From Lucifugimonas sp038150225 (GTDB taxonomy: Bacteria > Chloroflexota > Dehalococcoidia > Lucifugimonadales > Lucifugimonadaceae): a DNA stretch of 59,735 nt. Below, in pieces: positions 1-9,776 of the stretch. The stretch is taken from contig JAYQWG010000008.1 in the NCBI GenBank assembly GCA_038150225.1, positions 1 to 59,735 on the forward strand, in the 5' to 3' direction. The first letter of the stretch is position 1; each line of letters starts with the position of its first letter. The notes under the pieces are model-generated. The model was not told the origin of the DNA. It searched no databases and was given only the letters and a program-made list of their open reading frames with translations. A program made the translations under genes and the position numbers.

Positions 1-107
1 CTAGCTAGGTAAACATTTGCTCACATACGTACGTGTGCGTAGTCTTAATCGCTGTGTGTCTTACGTTTTAAGGCACGCGCGGTCCTTTGAACGGGGATTT
101 GGGTCGG

Positions 108-656
108 ATGATCTACAACGTTGCAGGGCTTTTGACGGGCAAGCTCGGAGATAGCCAGCAGCACGAAATCGAGAACGGAACGCTCGTGATTGACGGGCAT
201 AAGTTCACAAAGATCAGCGGTCCGGTCGACTTGATGAGGACTGATCGTACTGTGCTAGTCACTGCAGATTTAGAAGCAATGACGCATCAGGAGTGCAGCA
301 GGTGTCTAACCGACACAAATCTGACCGTGAGCGTCGATTTTGAAGAGGAGTTCACTCCGCTGAACGCCGACCTGGTGGACGGTCCATACAACCGCACCGA
401 GGACGAATATGAGGGTTTTGACCCGGCGTTGATAGTGGACGAGCAAAATTCTCTGGACATGACACTGGCGTTAGGCCAGGCCCTTCTGGGAGCAATGCCG
501 ATTGCACCCGTTTGTAAGGACGACTGCTTAGGGATTTGCCCCACCTGCACAGTAAATCGCAACGAAATCCAGTGTTCTTGTGCCAAAAGTACTTCAGACC
601 CGCGATGGGCAGCCCTTGCAGGTTTGTTGAAAAAAGGCGCAGAATCTACAAATTGA
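108..656 (+). CDS. yceD: YceD family (DUF177) protein
   Basis: About 182 residues. The protein opens with MIYNVAGLL, the usual DUF177 N-terminus, so the ATG at 108 is preferred over an in-frame TTG at 87. A CSRC pair sits near residue 65 and a Cys-rich tail reads CKDDCLGICPTC followed by one more Cys, as in YceD proteins that bind zinc. YceD genes commonly sit directly before rpmF, and here bL32 starts 30 bases downstream. The family is linked to large-subunit rRNA handling, but its molecular role is not settled. First gene of a run through acpP. Confidence 0.85.
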   Translation: MIYNVAGLLTGKLGDSQQHEIENGTLVIDGHKFTKISGPVDLMRTDRTVLVTADLEAMTHQECSRCLTDTNLTVSVDFEEEFTPLNADLVDGPYNRTEDEYEGFDPALIVDEQNSLDMTLALGQALLGAMPIAPVCKDDCLGICPTCTVNRNEIQCSCAKSTSDPRWAALAGLLKKGAESTN

Positions 657-686
657 TTTTTGGGCAACAGCCCAACTGAAATAGAT

Positions 687-941
687 ATGCCACCACTTCC
701 TAAGAAAAAACACTCCCGAGCCCGCAAGGGAAACCGAAACGCCCACAACGCGATTAAATTGCCGGCGCTTTCCACATGTCCATGTGCTCGAGGTATCACG
801 ATCCAGCCCCACGTGGCTTGCCCGGAGTGTGGAAACTTCAAGGGTCGCACGATGCCAGGTAACTGGCCTCAAGTGAACCTTCTCGAACAGGTGCGAGCGG
901 CAGCTCCCGCAGCATCTAGCAACGACGAGGCCGAGTCCTAG
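687..941 (+). CDS. rpmF: 50S ribosomal protein bL32
   Basis: 84 residues. It begins MPPLPKKKHSRARKG, the hallmark of bL32, so the ATG at 687 is chosen over a TTG at 660 that would add nine unrelated residues. A zinc ribbon is visible as CPCA and CPECG, separated by a short loop. It lies between yceD and fabD; this yceD-rpmF-fatty acid synthesis order is widely conserved and suggests one transcript joining ribosome assembly to lipid synthesis. plsX and fabH, often found here, are absent. The C-terminal 15 residues are low-complexity Ala/Glu. Confidence 0.95.
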   Translation: MPPLPKKKHSRARKGNRNAHNAIKLPALSTCPCARGITIQPHVACPECGNFKGRTMPGNWPQVNLLEQVRAAAPAASSNDEAES

Positions 942-977
942 TCCCATCCGACTAGCTGAGCAGGGGAGTCGCTCAAT

Positions 978-1925
978 ATGACCACTGAGACTGCATCCAA
1001 AATCGCCTTTCTGTTCCCGGGCCAGGGTTCCCAGGCCGTTGGAATGGGTAAAGACCTTTACCTGAACTCAATCGCAGCACGCGATGTGTTCGATGAAATT
1101 GACGACACACTAGGTCGCAAGCTCTCGACCCTCATGTTCGATGGTCCTGAAGACGAGCTCCGACAGACCGAGAACACCCAGCCAGCCATCATGGCTACTT
1201 CCGTTGCAGCATGGCGAGCAATGGAAGAGGCTACCGGCATCATGCAGGTGCCGAACGCAACCGCAGGCCACAGCCTCGGTGAATATTCAGCTCTCGCCGT
1301 TTCTGGCGTTCTCAGCATTAGCGACGCAGTAAAGCTCGTTCTTGAGCGAGGTCGGTTGATGCAGGGCGCATGTGAAGAGCGACCAGGCGGAATGGCAGCA
1401 ATCATCGGTCTTGAAGAAATAACTGCCGAAGAAATCTGCCGAGAGTCGGGCGCGGAAATGTCGACTATCAACACCGCCGAGCAGATCATTCTCGCCGGTG
1501 ACCACAAGAGCCTCGCAATGGCTATCGACATTGCAAGCGCACGTGGTGCCAAGAAAGCTATCCCACTGGTTGTAGGTGGTGCTTTCCACTCAGGTCTTAT
1601 GAGCCCTGCTCAGGAAGGCTTGAACGCAATGATCGATTCCCTGAACTTCCACGACCCGCTGGTTCCGCTGGTAGGTAACGTGACTGCCAAGTCGCTGAAG
1701 ACTGCCGACGAGGTGAAGGAAGAGCTACGACTCCAACTCACTTCCTGCGTTCAGTGGAACAACACCGTGAAGTTCATGCTTGCCGAAGGTATTACCGAGT
1801 TCTACGAAATCGGCCACGGCAAGGTGCTTTCCGGCATGGTGAAGCGAATCGACCGCAGCGCGAAGATTCAGAACATTGGCGATTTCGATGGTGTTCTCAA
1901 CTACGCAAGCGCAAGCGCTTCCTAA
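978..1925 (+). CDS. fabD: Malonyl-CoA:ACP transacylase
   Basis: 315 residues, usual FabD length. The enzyme moves malonyl from CoA to acyl carrier protein to supply fatty acid elongation in the cytoplasm. The oxyanion motif FPGQGSQ lies at residues 13-19, the nucleophile elbow GHSLGE has Ser99, and GGAFHSGLM carries the catalytic His near residue 205. The ATG at 978 follows a GCAGGGGAG ribosome-binding site. The gene belongs to the yceD-rpmF-fabD-nusB-acpP run; its acceptor protein AcpP is encoded two genes downstream. Confidence 0.97.
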   Translation: MTTETASKIAFLFPGQGSQAVGMGKDLYLNSIAARDVFDEIDDTLGRKLSTLMFDGPEDELRQTENTQPAIMATSVAAWRAMEEATGIMQVPNATAGHSLGEYSALAVSGVLSISDAVKLVLERGRLMQGACEERPGGMAAIIGLEEITAEEICRESGAEMSTINTAEQIILAGDHKSLAMAIDIASARGAKKAIPLVVGGAFHSGLMSPAQEGLNAMIDSLNFHDPLVPLVGNVTAKSLKTADEVKEELRLQLTSCVQWNNTVKFMLAEGITEFYEIGHGKVLSGMVKRIDRSAKIQNIGDFDGVLNYASASAS

Positions 1926-1999
1926 GTTTTCGAACGCCCATCTGGACAAGTTAGTTAGCCCAAAATTTTGCACAAGCACGACACAGGGACTGACTAACT

Positions 2000-2491
2000 T
2001 TGTCCAAATCAGGCTCCGATTTCGCACCGCACGAACCAGATCGGCTCGATGAATTAATCGAGGGCGAACCTGTTGGCGAAAACGATCCTGCCATTCGAGG
2101 AGGTCGCTCCGGTGCTCGGGCTGCTGTAGTCCAGGCACTGTACGAGTCAGACGCTTCGGGTCACCCGGCACGCGCTGCAGTGAACCGTCTTGTGCTGGAA
2201 CGGGAGTTGAGCTCGGGCGACACCGAGTTTGCCCTAGGTCTTGTAGAGGAATGCGAGTCGGGCCGTGGCGATTTGGACAAGCGCATAGCCAAAGCCGCTT
2301 CCCAGTACCCTACCGACCAAATGTCGCTCGTCGATCGCAGCATTTTGCGTGTCGCGCTTGCCGAGCTAAACATGCAAGATTCTGCACCTGAGAGGGTAAT
2401 TGCCAACGAGGCGGTAGAACTAGCCAAGCTATTTGGGTCAGACTCGTCGCCAAAATTCATCAACGGAGTGCTCGGCGCTCTGCTAGCATAG
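2000..2491 (+). CDS. nusB: Transcription antitermination factor NusB
   Basis: 163 residues. After about 30 acidic, poorly conserved residues the NusB fold starts at GARAAVVQALYESDASG. It continues through YPTDQMSLVDRSILRVAL and ends with ANEAVELAKLFGSD and KFINGVLGALL, all family signatures. NusB with NusE (S10) binds boxA RNA and lets RNA polymerase resist termination in rRNA operons. The start is TTG at 2000, about 10 bases after an AGGGAC site; no ATG lies upstream of the fold. It sits between fabD and acpP. Confidence 0.93.
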   Translation: MSKSGSDFAPHEPDRLDELIEGEPVGENDPAIRGGRSGARAAVVQALYESDASGHPARAAVNRLVLERELSSGDTEFALGLVEECESGRGDLDKRIAKAASQYPTDQMSLVDRSILRVALAELNMQDSAPERVIANEAVELAKLFGSDSSPKFINGVLGALLA

Positions 2492-2590
2492 TTTGCCGTT
2501 CGACCAGTTATTTGGTCGACAACGATTAGACAAATTAGTTTTGAGCGGGATTGGCATTCCGCACGACCTTCTCTGGGGGGGTTGAAGTAA

Positions 2591-2848
2591 ATGGCCAGTG
2601 TGTTGGATCGAGTCCGCGACATCGCGGCCGACAAGCTTAGTGTCGACGCATCAGAGGTTTCTGCAGAGTCGTCATTCACCGAAGACCTGAACGCTGACTC
2701 GCTCGACGTTGTTGAGTTGATCATGGCGATTGAAGAAGAGTTCGGTTCAGACGATGCTCCTCTCGAAATCTCAGACGAGGACGCAGAAGGTATCAAGACA
2801 GTTCAGGACGCAGTGAAGTACCTGACCGATCGTGGTATCACCGACTAA
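2591..2848 (+). CDS. acpP: Acyl carrier protein
   Basis: 85 residues, acidic and helical. The phosphopantetheine attachment motif is NADSLDVVELIM, with the modified Ser at residue 37. AcpP carries growing acyl chains for the fatty acid synthase, and FabD upstream loads it with malonate. The start is ATG at 2591, after a strong purine run (GGGGGGGTTGAAGTAA). An intrinsic terminator follows directly at 2870-2912, so acpP probably closes the operon. Confidence 0.97.
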   Translation: MASVLDRVRDIAADKLSVDASEVSAESSFTEDLNADSLDVVELIMAIEEEFGSDDAPLEISDEDAEGIKTVQDAVKYLTDRGITD

Positions 2849-2869
2849 GAGTTTCGCTCAAGCGGCTGA

Positions 2870-2912
2870 CCGCACAACCGCAATTATTTGCACTTGGGTT
2901 GTGCGGTTTTTT
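2870..2912 (+). terminator. Intrinsic terminator after acpP
   Basis: A perfect 10-base inverted repeat (ccgcacaacc at 2870-2879, ggttgtgcgg at 2897-2906) with a 17-base loop is followed by six T residues. It lies 21 bases after the acpP stop and probably ends the yceD-acpP transcript. Confidence 0.9.
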
Positions 2913-3001
2913 GTTGCCAGTTTTTAAGTGACGTCCCGAGTAGATATGCGTTATTGATGGTGTGATAACTTTCGTTCGGAATTACAGCCGCTTCTATTGA
3001 A

Positions 3002-3727
3002 TTGACCACTACACCTGACAACACCTGGAACACTGTCGACGAAATCGCCGACGCTGTTCTCGCTTGTACGAACTGTCGGCTGCACGAGAACCGCACGAAC
3101 GCCGTGCCGGGTGACGGATCATCGGTCGCGAGCATTTTGATCATCGGTGAGGGACCTGGCTTCAACGAAGATCAGCAGGGATTTCCGTTTGTGGGTCGTT
3201 CAGGGAAGTTGCTGGACGAGCTGCTGGCTCAGGTGCCTCTATCGCGTAAAGACGTTTTCATCACTAACGTTGTGAAGTGTCGACCGCCCGATAACCGTGA
3301 TCCATTGCCTGACGAGGTGGCTGCGTGCAAACCCTACTTACAGCGCCAGCTAGACCTGATAAACCCTAAAATAATAGTGACGCTCGGACGTCATTCCTTA
3401 CTTCGTTACTACCCTGAAGGTAGAATTTCCAAAGACCACGGAAGAATAATCAAATTAGAAGACCGGGTACTGTTCCCGCTTTACCACCCGGCAGCCGGAC
3501 TGAGAAACCCGGCAATAAAGAAAGACCTGAAGGAAGATGTAATGCGACTTCCTGAGGCAATTCGAGAAGCACTCACATTGGGAGCATCTCGACAGCCAGA
3601 GTCTGAGGTTGTTCCCGAACCAACCGTGCCGGCAAACCCGGCTCCTGATGCCTCACAAATATCTGAACCAATTATCGAAAACACACAATCTGAAAATGAA
3701 GGAGATCAGCAGCTAGGACTCTTCTAG
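3002..3727 (+). CDS. Uracil-DNA glycosylase, family 4 (Fe-S type)
   Basis: 241 residues. Removes uracil from DNA in base excision repair. Four Cys that fit the [4Fe-4S] cluster are C22, C25, C93 and C109. The catalytic loop GEGPGFNEDQQG spans 49-60 and the HPAAGLRNP motif has His162. The last ~45 residues are a Pro/Glu/Asn-rich tail, probably disordered, that is not part of the core. The start is TTG at 3002; no better upstream start is open. It follows a terminator, so it should have its own promoter, and it precedes RNase J on the same strand. Confidence 0.92.
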   Translation: MTTTPDNTWNTVDEIADAVLACTNCRLHENRTNAVPGDGSSVASILIIGEGPGFNEDQQGFPFVGRSGKLLDELLAQVPLSRKDVFITNVVKCRPPDNRDPLPDEVAACKPYLQRQLDLINPKIIVTLGRHSLLRYYPEGRISKDHGRIIKLEDRVLFPLYHPAAGLRNPAIKKDLKEDVMRLPEAIREALTLGASRQPESEVVPEPTVPANPAPDASQISEPIIENTQSENEGDQQLGLF

Positions 3728-3791
3728 GTCCCCAAGGGTTTTTTGGAAAAACGTATCGACGAAAGTCTGATTTGGACGTCAGGCTCAATTC

Positions 3792-5489
3792 GTGCGGTCG
3801 CGTCTTGCTGCCGAACTTATGACAACCAAAGCAACCGATGCACCATGGGTGCGCGTCATTCCGCTTGGTGGACTTGGCGAAATCGGAAAAAACATGATGG
3901 TCATCGAGACGGTCGATGACATCGTGGTGATCGACGCTGGAGTTTTGTTCCCTGAATGGAACATGCCGGGTATCGATGTCGTTATCGCCGACATGGACTA
4001 CCTCGAGGAAAACTCCGACCGGCTCCGCGCACTTCTTATAACTCACGGTCACGAAGACCACATTGGCGCAGTCCCGCACCTACTACAGCGAGTAGATATT
4101 CCCGTTTACGCCCCGCCAATGGCAGAAGCCTTACTGCACGAAAAACTCCGACAGGCTCGCATGCGTGAGCAAGCAGACCTGCGAATCATTCACGCCGGTG
4201 AGCAGCACGAGATCGGCGACCTAACAGTCGAGTGGTTCAACGTATGCCACTCGATTCCAGACTCCATGGGGATCGCGATCGACACACCAGCAGGAATGAT
4301 CGTTCACACTGGCGACTTCAAGATCGACAACGCACCGGTTATCGGTAACCCGACTGACCTGGGAGTTCTGGGCGATATTTGCCACGACGGTGCGCTGTTG
4401 TTGATGGCAGATTCGACCTACGCAGAAGAAGAGGGTTATTCAGCTTCCGATCGTGAAGTTGTCGAAAACCTTCCAAAGCTGATTGCCGACGCACCCGACC
4501 GAGTAATCATTTCCAGCTTCGCATCGCAAATCGCTCGAATCCAAATTGTCGCGGACGCCTGTGAGGCTGCTGGGCGAAAACTCTGTGTTCTCGGTCGAAG
4601 CATGTTGAACAACACCAAGATTTCTCGCGAGCTTGGGCACCTAGACATCAACGAAGACCTGCTAATCACCGCGGCGGAAGCAAACAGCTTGCCGGGTAAC
4701 AAGGTCGTGGTGTTAACAACCGGCAGCCAGGGCGAACCTCGTTCAGGTCTTGTGCGAATGTCACGGTCCGATCATCGCGACATAAGAATCCAGGACGGCG
4801 ACACAGTAATCATGTCGGCGAGCACAATCCCCGGAAACGAAGTACCAGTAAACGATTCAATCAACGACCTGGTTCGACTTGGTGCGAAGGTAATCACAAA
4901 CAGTCAGACTCGTACGCACGTACCCGGTCACGCTCGCAAAGAAGAACTTCGAATGATGCTCCACGCGGCACGTCCGAAGTACTACGTTCCAATTCACGGC
5001 GAGTACCGCATGCTTCAAACCAACGCTGATCTCGCTGTTTCGGCAGGTCTTGAGCCAGAGAACGTGTTCCTACTCACGGACGGTGACGTACTTGAGCTCG
5101 ACCGACATTCTGGCGAGGTCGTAGACCGCATCGACGCCGGTCACATTTTTGTCCATGGACTCGGTATGTGGGACGAATCAGGCAACGTAGTCGTTGAGCG
5201 ACGATCCCTCTCGCATAACGGGGTTGTTACGGTGGCATTCTCCCGGGATGCCGCAGGCGGTTCTCTTGTAGGCCGCCCAAAGGTCGTTTCTGTAGGTTTC
5301 GTCCATACTGACGACGATGGGCTGATGCGAGAAGCCGAAGATGCGTTATTCCCGGTTCTTGACCAGACTTTGAGCAAAGCAATAGAGTGGGGCGACCTCG
5401 AAAACGTAGTAAGAACTACGGTTGGTAGCTTCCTCGGCAAGAGAACCAAGCGCCGGCCGTTGATAGTCATAAGCGCGATTGACGTCTAA
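3792..5489 (+). CDS. rnj: Ribonuclease J
   Basis: 565 residues. This is a beta-CASP metallo-beta-lactamase nuclease for mRNA decay and rRNA maturation. The two-metal motif HGHEDH is at residues 85-90, with the further ligand HTGDFK. The beta-CASP part holds TGSQGEP and the motif HVPGHARKEE, then YYVPIHGEYRML. The C-terminal domain ends KRRPLIVISAIDV. The start is GTG at 3792; an ATG nine codons later (3819) is an equal alternative because neither has a clear ribosome-binding site. Its last 11 bases overlap the ftsK start, which suggests translational coupling. Confidence 0.95.
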   Translation: MRSRLAAELMTTKATDAPWVRVIPLGGLGEIGKNMMVIETVDDIVVIDAGVLFPEWNMPGIDVVIADMDYLEENSDRLRALLITHGHEDHIGAVPHLLQRVDIPVYAPPMAEALLHEKLRQARMREQADLRIIHAGEQHEIGDLTVEWFNVCHSIPDSMGIAIDTPAGMIVHTGDFKIDNAPVIGNPTDLGVLGDICHDGALLLMADSTYAEEEGYSASDREVVENLPKLIADAPDRVIISSFASQIARIQIVADACEAAGRKLCVLGRSMLNNTKISRELGHLDINEDLLITAAEANSLPGNKVVVLTTGSQGEPRSGLVRMSRSDHRDIRIQDGDTVIMSASTIPGNEVPVNDSINDLVRLGAKVITNSQTRTHVPGHARKEELRMMLHAARPKYYVPIHGEYRMLQTNADLAVSAGLEPENVFLLTDGDVLELDRHSGEVVDRIDAGHIFVHGLGMWDESGNVVVERRSLSHNGVVTVAFSRDAAGGSLVGRPKVVSVGFVHTDDDGLMREAEDALFPVLDQTLSKAIEWGDLENVVRTTVGSFLGKRTKRRPLIVISAIDV

Positions 5490-7827
5490 GAAGCAGGCAA
5501 CAAAGCCACAAGTCAGTTTTGGATTGCTCGGTGGAATCGGGAAACTGTTCCGCGCTCTTTTTGTTCTTCTCGGAAAGGCGATTGTTGCCGCACCTGCCCA
5601 ACTCTGGTTCGTAGTAGCAGTCGCGGCAATCGCCGGTGTCGCCTACCTGTTTTTCGAGGAAGAATCAGGAAAACTCGTTGGCTGGTCGGCTGTACCGCTC
5701 GGTCTGTGGCTCGTAGTCACTCTGTTCTTACTCCTTTTTATGCGTCAGGTGGCGTTCGGGAACTGGCGATATGTGGTCGCCAGCCTCGCGTTCATGACCG
5801 CGATATCCGGGGGGCTCGGTATCTTCTACGCCCCGCTTGGTCATTTCAGTGGTGACACGTTCGGCGGTGACGTAGGAATGGCAATTTCTCGATACCCTTT
5901 CGAGTGGAACCGATTCGACGCAACTCTCGCCGACTACGGACTCGCCTGGATTCGAATAGCTGCACTGGTGGCTATAGCTGCCGGTGTCGGATCACCGTCA
6001 GTCTCGAAGAAGGCGGCTGGCTTCATCGGATTCGGCCTTATCACTACGTGGTCGATGTTCGTTTCTACGTTGCAGTCTTTTGGCAGTTGGTACTCCGAGC
6101 GACGAAAGCAACGTGCGGCCGACAAAATGCGTCAGCGCGAAGAAATGGCTGCATACGAGGCAGACCAGGCAAAGCAAGCTGCCGCTCCCAGTATTGAGAC
6201 TGTTCCTCAGTCAACCGGCATGAATTCCATCGCGACTGAGGTGGATCCGAGGGCTCCAGAATCGAACACTAATTCTGAACTCGCGAAATCAGTAGAACGT
6301 CTACCAGAAGACCCGGCAACCCCGATAACGGTCGCCTATCCGACACCTTCCGAGGTAGAAGAAGCAGAGGAAGCGGATTTACCGGCACCTGACTATTCGG
6401 CTGCTTATAAATACCCGTGGCATTTACCAAACCCAGAAATGCTGTCCATCGCTGAACCGGGTGGAATTAGCCAGGACGAAATCACCGAAACAAGCGGCCA
6501 TATCGAAGAATCGCTTGGTCAATTTGGGATTGATGTCAGCGTCGACCAGGTGTGGAAGGGTCCGACGGTCACAATGTACGGTCTCTCGCCGGGCTGGAAG
6601 GGACGATCTGAAGATAAGTCCGGTCAGCGAGTAAGAGTCGACACGATCCTGAACCGCGAAAAAGATATTGCCCTCGCGTTAGCTTCACCGAATTTGAGAT
6701 TCGAAGCCCCGGTACCCGGCAAATCTATGGTCGGAATCGAGGTCCCAAACAGGAAGGCCACCCAGGTCACGCTTCGCTCTGTCATGGACGACCCGGCATG
6801 GGACAAATTCTCGGAAACCGCCGCACTGCCCGTCCCTCTTGGACTCGGAAGCGGGGGAGAGCCGGTGATGGCGGATCTAGCTCGCATGCCGCACACTCTC
6901 GTGGCCGGGTCTACTGGATCAGGCAAGAGCGTGTGCATGAACACGATCATCACGGGCCTGATCATGACGAAGACACCGCTCGAGCTTCGCCTTGTGATGA
7001 TCGACCCCAAGCGTGTAGAGCTAACCCCATACCAAGGAATTCCGCACCTCTACACACCAGTAGTGGTCGAAGCCGACCGAGCAGTCGTTGTGCTGAAATC
7101 GCTTGTGGACGAAATGATGGGACGCTTCCGCCAACTGGAACAGGCCGGCGTGAAGAACATTTCCTCGTACAACGAGAAGGCTACGGAAAAGATGCCTTAT
7201 CTTGTCCTGCTTGTTGACGAACTCGCAGACCTGATGCTGACAGCGGCGGGCGAAGTAGAGCGTCTACTTGTGCGCCTCGCGCAATTGGGACGAGCCACCG
7301 GAGTTCACCTGGTTGTTGCTACACAACGACCGTCAGTCGACGTCGTCACAGGCCTCATCAAGGCCAACTTCCCATCGCGAATCTCGTTTGCGGTAATGTC
7401 TCAGATCGATTCTCGAACAATTCTCGACGCAGTGGGAGCTGAAAAGCTTCTTGGTCGGGGTGACATGCTGTACATGCCAATCGACAAGCCGAAACCGTCG
7501 CGTGTTCAAGGAGCGTTCCTAAACGACGCAGAAATTGAAGGCGTCGTAACCGCGTGGCAAAACATGCACGCACCAGCGTTGCCTGAACTGCAAATCACCT
7601 TCGATGAGGCAGGATCTGATCTGGACGGCGGAAGCGGATCACCTTCAGGCGACTCATTGTTCGATCAGGCAGTAAGTCTTGCAAGTTCCCAAAAGACGCT
7701 GTCCGTATCGCTACTCCAACGTCGATTGCGAATCGGATATCCGAGAGCTGCCCGCCTCATGGACGAACTCGAGGACGAGGGCATTGTTGGTGCCGGCGAA
7801 CCAGGAAAACCAAGACCAGTTCTCTAG
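5479..7827 (+). CDS. ftsK: DNA translocase FtsK/SpoIIIE
   Basis: 782 residues. A double-stranded DNA pump that clears chromosomes from the division septum. The N-terminus has about four membrane segments in the first 200 residues, then a charged linker (roughly 205-310) rich in Glu/Pro/Ala. The motor carries Walker A GSTGSGKS at 477-484, Walker B LVLLVDELADLM and the ATQRPSVDVVTGLIKANFPSR signature. The last ~65 residues are the winged-helix gamma domain that reads KOPS-like sites. The start is TTG at 5479, inside the RNase J stop region, with an 11-base overlap. Confidence 0.95.
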   Translation: MTSKKQATKPQVSFGLLGGIGKLFRALFVLLGKAIVAAPAQLWFVVAVAAIAGVAYLFFEEESGKLVGWSAVPLGLWLVVTLFLLLFMRQVAFGNWRYVVASLAFMTAISGGLGIFYAPLGHFSGDTFGGDVGMAISRYPFEWNRFDATLADYGLAWIRIAALVAIAAGVGSPSVSKKAAGFIGFGLITTWSMFVSTLQSFGSWYSERRKQRAADKMRQREEMAAYEADQAKQAAAPSIETVPQSTGMNSIATEVDPRAPESNTNSELAKSVERLPEDPATPITVAYPTPSEVEEAEEADLPAPDYSAAYKYPWHLPNPEMLSIAEPGGISQDEITETSGHIEESLGQFGIDVSVDQVWKGPTVTMYGLSPGWKGRSEDKSGQRVRVDTILNREKDIALALASPNLRFEAPVPGKSMVGIEVPNRKATQVTLRSVMDDPAWDKFSETAALPVPLGLGSGGEPVMADLARMPHTLVAGSTGSGKSVCMNTIITGLIMTKTPLELRLVMIDPKRVELTPYQGIPHLYTPVVVEADRAVVVLKSLVDEMMGRFRQLEQAGVKNISSYNEKATEKMPYLVLLVDELADLMLTAAGEVERLLVRLAQLGRATGVHLVVATQRPSVDVVTGLIKANFPSRISFAVMSQIDSRTILDAVGAEKLLGRGDMLYMPIDKPKPSRVQGAFLNDAEIEGVVTAWQNMHAPALPELQITFDEAGSDLDGGSGSPSGDSLFDQAVSLASSQKTLSVSLLQRRLRIGYPRAARLMDELEDEGIVGAGEPGKPRPVL

Positions 7828-7919
7828 TTGCTTTTCAACTTCCGTAACCTCGAGCAACGTAAACTTACGTAATTGGCTACTGAGCCAACGGCGCGTTTAA
7901 CAGGTCCAAGCAGGCGCTC

Positions 7920-9776
7920 TTGCCAGACAACATCACTCCCCTATACCCGGACAGTGAAGAGCCAAATACCAACGGTTCTCAGCCTGACGCGCCCGGACTG
8001 AATCTCGAAACTCTTCGGGATAGCTGTCTGTACTGCGGTGCGAATCTTGCAGATTCAACCCAATACCGCCGTCTGCGCATTTGTCCGATATGCGGATATC
8101 ACTACACCATCTCGGCACGACGGCGAATAGCGACCGTCGCTGATGAGGGCACCTTCAAGGAAACAAGTAAGTGGATCCAGTCCCTTGATCCACTCGAATT
8201 TTCACCACGCGTTTCATACAGGGTTAGGCTCCTACAGGACCAAACACGAACGGGGCTTTCCGAAGCTGCTGTGACAGGAACCTGCTCGATTGGCGGCACA
8301 CCTGTCGTCATCATCGTCCTTGATTCAAGCTTCCTAGGTGGGTCAATGGGTGTTGTGGTAGGTGAAAAAGTAACGCTTGCGCTTGAATTAGCTGCTCGAA
8401 AGAAACTGCCTTGTGTCGCTATGGTCACATCCGGCGGAGCTCGCATCCAGGAAGGTGTGCTTTCGCTAATGCAAATGGCAAAAACGACGCTGGCTGCACG
8501 TGCGTTGCGAGAGCGTGGACAGCCGTTCATCGTGGCGCTTAGCAACCCTTCGACTGGTCAAGTACTCGGTAGTTTCGCCTCTATGGCAGACATTATCTTT
8601 TCCGAGCCTGGGGCGCACATCGGATTCGCCCCTCTTGCTGATCTGCGAGAGATCGAAGGTAAAAAGCTCTCGGAGCAGCACACTGCCGAGGCTTACCTTG
8701 AGCGGGGTCACATAGACGCTATTGTCGAACGTGACCGGATGAAACATGAGCTGGCCTCTGTACTTGACTTGATCTCACCGGAGTTCAAGTTGTCTTCGTC
8801 GCGGAGGTACAGCGTAGATCAAATTGCTGCTAGCCCACGAGAACCGTGGGAGATGGTGCAACTAGCGCGCCGACCTGATCGTCCTCGCGCTCGTTTCTAC
8901 ATCGATAATGTATTCGCCAACTTCTTCGAACTTCACGGCGACCGCGTCTACACGGACGATGAATCGGTAATCATTGGACTCGCCCGCCTCGGCGGCCAGA
9001 GCGTTATGGTGATTGCACAGCAGAAGCCAGAAACATCTGGTGAAGAACCTGAAAACCGTGCTGCGCAAGGAATTACTCCTGGTGGATTCCGAAAAGCCAG
9101 ACGGGGTGTGATTCTTGCCGAAACCTTCGGACTCCCGGTCGTGACGATTGTTGATTCACGCGGTCCAAAACTCGGTATCGAAATGGAGCACCGCGGGCTT
9201 GCCAGCGCTATAGCTCGCATGATTGACCAGATGGGGCGAGCAAAAGTCCCAACCGTTTCCGTTTTGATCGGAGAAGGCGGTTCAGAAGCTGCTCTGTCAT
9301 TTGGTTTGGCTGATCGAGTCTTGATGCTCGAGAACGCTATCTACACGCCTATTGAGCCCGAAAAGGGTGCGCAGGCAGAGATGAGTGACCGCGGCAAGGC
9401 ATCGGATATTGCGAGGGCTCTGAAGCTCACTTCTGTCGATTGCGTCGAGATGGAAATCGTCGATGCTGTCATTCCCGAACCTGAGCAAGGCGCACATGCT
9501 TTGCCTGAAGAAGCAGCACGTTTGCTCAAGCGTAGCTTGATGCGTGAGTTAAGCGAATTGACGAGTAACAACACGAACACGCTGATTCGTCGCCGGAAAA
9601 AGAAGTTCAGAAAAGTCGGTGAATACGGCAGTAGATTTCGTTCTGCGGTTAGACGCGAAACAAGGGCGTGGCAGGCAGGACTGTCAGCGGGCGTTAAAGC
9701 TTTCCGTCAAGCACCGCCAGAAAAAGCACCTGAATTCGTGGACGACCCAGAACCCGACGTTGATGTCGAGAGTTAA
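7920..9776 (+). CDS. accDA: Acetyl-CoA carboxylase carboxyltransferase, beta-alpha fusion (AccD-AccA)
   Basis: 618 residues that join two subunits normally made separately. Residues 1 to about 290 are AccD, with a zinc ribbon (C36, C39, C55, C58) and the SGGARIQEG motif. From about residue 300 to 560 it is AccA, with FELHGDR, the GGFRKARRG motif and GEGGSEAAL. The last ~60 residues are a basic tail (RRRKKKFRK) with an acidic end that does not match either subunit. The enzyme transfers carboxyl from biotin to acetyl-CoA to make malonyl-CoA for the FabD/AcpP system upstream. The TTG start at 7920 lacks an obvious ribosome-binding site. It converges with the HAD gene, overlapping by four bases. 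Confidence 0.94.
   Translation: MPDNITPLYPDSEEPNTNGSQPDAPGLNLETLRDSCLYCGANLADSTQYRRLRICPICGYHYTISARRRIATVADEGTFKETSKWIQSLDPLEFSPRVSYRVRLLQDQTRTGLSEAAVTGTCSIGGTPVVIIVLDSSFLGGSMGVVVGEKVTLALELAARKKLPCVAMVTSGGARIQEGVLSLMQMAKTTLAARALRERGQPFIVALSNPSTGQVLGSFASMADIIFSEPGAHIGFAPLADLREIEGKKLSEQHTAEAYLERGHIDAIVERDRMKHELASVLDLISPEFKLSSSRRYSVDQIAASPREPWEMVQLARRPDRPRARFYIDNVFANFFELHGDRVYTDDESVIIGLARLGGQSVMVIAQQKPETSGEEPENRAAQGITPGGFRKARRGVILAETFGLPVVTIVDSRGPKLGIEMEHRGLASAIARMIDQMGRAKVPTVSVLIGEGGSEAALSFGLADRVLMLENAIYTPIEPEKGAQAEMSDRGKASDIARALKLTSVDCVEMEIVDAVIPEPEQGAHALPEEAARLLKRSLMRELSELTSNNTNTLIRRRKKKFRKVGEYGSRFRSAVRRETRAWQAGLSAGVKAFRQAPPEKAPEFVDDPEPDVDVES

Noticed and set aside
1..107. Promoter for the yceD operon (TTGCTC and TAGTCT about 17 bases apart)
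   Set aside because: Both boxes are weak matches and the window edge removes context.
287..850. Long minus-strand frames across yceD-rpmF
   Set aside because: They mirror strongly conserved plus-strand genes and have no recognisable motifs.
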